6,891 nucleotides of DNA from Methanobrevibacter sp. (GTDB lineage: Archaea; Methanobacteriota; Methanobacteria; Methanobacteriales; Methanobacteriaceae). A program made the position numbers and the translations under genes. Under the pieces are notes generated by a model, which was not told the DNA's origin, did not search any database, and saw only the letters and a program-made list of their open reading frames with translations. Of the stretch, positions 6,430-6,891 are shown one piece after another. The stretch covers positions 1 to 6,891 of the forward strand of contig WRCI01000088.1 of the NCBI GenBank assembly GCA_009784145.1, in the 5' to 3' direction. Every line of letters starts with the position of its first letter. The first letter of the stretch is position 1.

Positions 6430-6445
6430 AAAAATTGTATACAAT
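6430..6445 (-). terminator. Palindrome plus T run after the unassigned gene
   Basis: On the minus strand the 12-bp palindrome ATTGTATACAAT (6434-6445) begins 22 bp after the stop of the gene at 6467. It is followed at once by five T (6430-6434, overlapping by one base). This is a plausible U-tract terminator, though the stem would be only about four pairs. The palindrome could instead be a protein site. Confidence 0.4.
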
Positions 6446-6466
6446 ATACTGTTTCCTTCTTATTAA

Positions 6467-6891
6467 TTATCTTAAAATCCGAGTTCTTTCTTGAAATGGA
6501 ATAGCTAAATCAATAACATTTCCATTCATAAATGCAGTAGCTGAAAATATAACACTTCCTGGAATAACATAGCTAGGACTTCCTCTTTCAACTAAGTGAG
6601 TATTTTTATTTCCACATGCTGCACCTATCATGCTACTTGCAATAACTCCAACAGATTCAATATCTTCAACTGTTGCAACAACAATAGGATCATCTGTTTC
6701 TTTAGAAACATACCCTACTCCAGGAATCTTTTTTTTGTAATTTTCACCAATTTTATTAGAAATATCACTAAGACCTTTCATACCAGTAGCTGCTTCAATA
6801 GCAGAGTTAGCTACATCTTCTACAAAAGGTTCTCCACCATAAGTATCAAAAGCTATTATTATAGCATCAGGATATCTGTCTTGACGTATTT
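6467..6891 (-). CDS. C-terminal part of an unassigned conserved-looking protein (5' end outside window)
   Basis: The frame stays open to the right edge, so the methionine at 6779-6781 is internal: 36 further codons upstream, beginning IRQDRYPDAIIIAFDTYGGEP, read as ordinary protein. The visible 140 residues contain two hydrophobic strands (DAIIIAFDT; DDPIVVATVEDI), the acidic GGEPFVEDV, a small-residue segment GVIASSMIGAACG and the end VIPGSVIFSATAFMNGNVIDLAIPFQERTRILR. The pattern of short hydrophobic strands, Gly/Ala turns and no long membrane helix suggests a soluble alpha/beta enzyme or binding protein. I cannot name the family. The adjacent VIPG and the PIVVAT strand recall some uncharacterised (DUF) proteins, but not firmly enough to assign. 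It is on the same strand as sucD but 535 bp upstream of it, so co-transcription is doubtful. Codon use resembles the neighbours. Confidence 0.8.
   Translation of the reverse strand, partial: IRQDRYPDAIIIAFDTYGGEPFVEDVANSAIEAATGMKGLSDISNKIGENYKKKIPGVGYVSKETDDPIVVATVEDIESVGVIASSMIGAACGNKNTHLVERGSPSYVIPGSVIFSATAFMNGNVIDLAIPFQERTRILR

Larger units (their letters stand above)
5932..6466. other. Repeat-rich non-coding gap upstream of sucD
   Basis: This 535-bp stretch has no credible reading frame and no recognisable RNA gene. From left to right it holds the sucD leader and promoter, a 52-bp direct duplication, a plain AT segment (6135-6219), a 16-bp direct repeat, a five-unit 18/19-bp array, and a palindrome with T run behind the gene at 6467. 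It is the longest and most repetitive intergenic region of the window. Confidence 0.75.

Overview
The window looks like a chromosomal segment of a methanogenic archaeon of the order Methanobacteriales, most likely Methanobrevibacter or a close relative. The reasons are the archaeal replication factor C pair, an archaeal class I HMG-CoA reductase without a membrane anchor, ribosome-binding sites of the AGGTGAT/GAGGTT type, and strong AT bias (genes moderately AT-rich, intergenic DNA almost pure A+T). Assignment to genus is inference.

Left half, plus strand: a simple AT-rich lead-in (1-275), then rfcS (276-1223) and rfcL (1428-3020), the two subunits of the archaeal sliding-clamp loader. Together they form the pentameric AAA+ machine that loads PCNA at primer-template junctions. 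RfcL ends in a charged tail and a C-terminal PCNA-binding (PIP) motif. The 204-bp gap between them holds a regular tandem array of about 29 bp whose units carry a perfect 13-bp palindrome. This is the most structured non-coding element in the window.

Right half, minus strand: a small acidic protein of unknown function (3060-3287, convergent with rfcL), HMG-CoA reductase (3459-4664, mevalonate pathway and archaeal lipid synthesis), the alpha subunit of succinyl-CoA synthetase (5074-5931, incomplete TCA cycle), and the C-terminal part of an unrecognised conserved-looking protein (6467 to the right edge, 5' end outside the window). These four are separated by 171, 409 and 535 bp of very AT-rich DNA, so each probably has its own promoter and they do not look like a tight operon.

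The 535-bp gap upstream of sucD is unusually repeat-rich: a 52-bp exact direct duplication, a 16-bp direct repeat, and a five-unit array with 18/19-bp periodicity next to a 12-bp palindrome. I see no mobile element, CRISPR array, tRNA or rRNA. The genes are mainly housekeeping. What deserves a second look is the phased repeat arrays, the small acidic protein and the unassigned partial gene. I found no convincing new multi-gene system.
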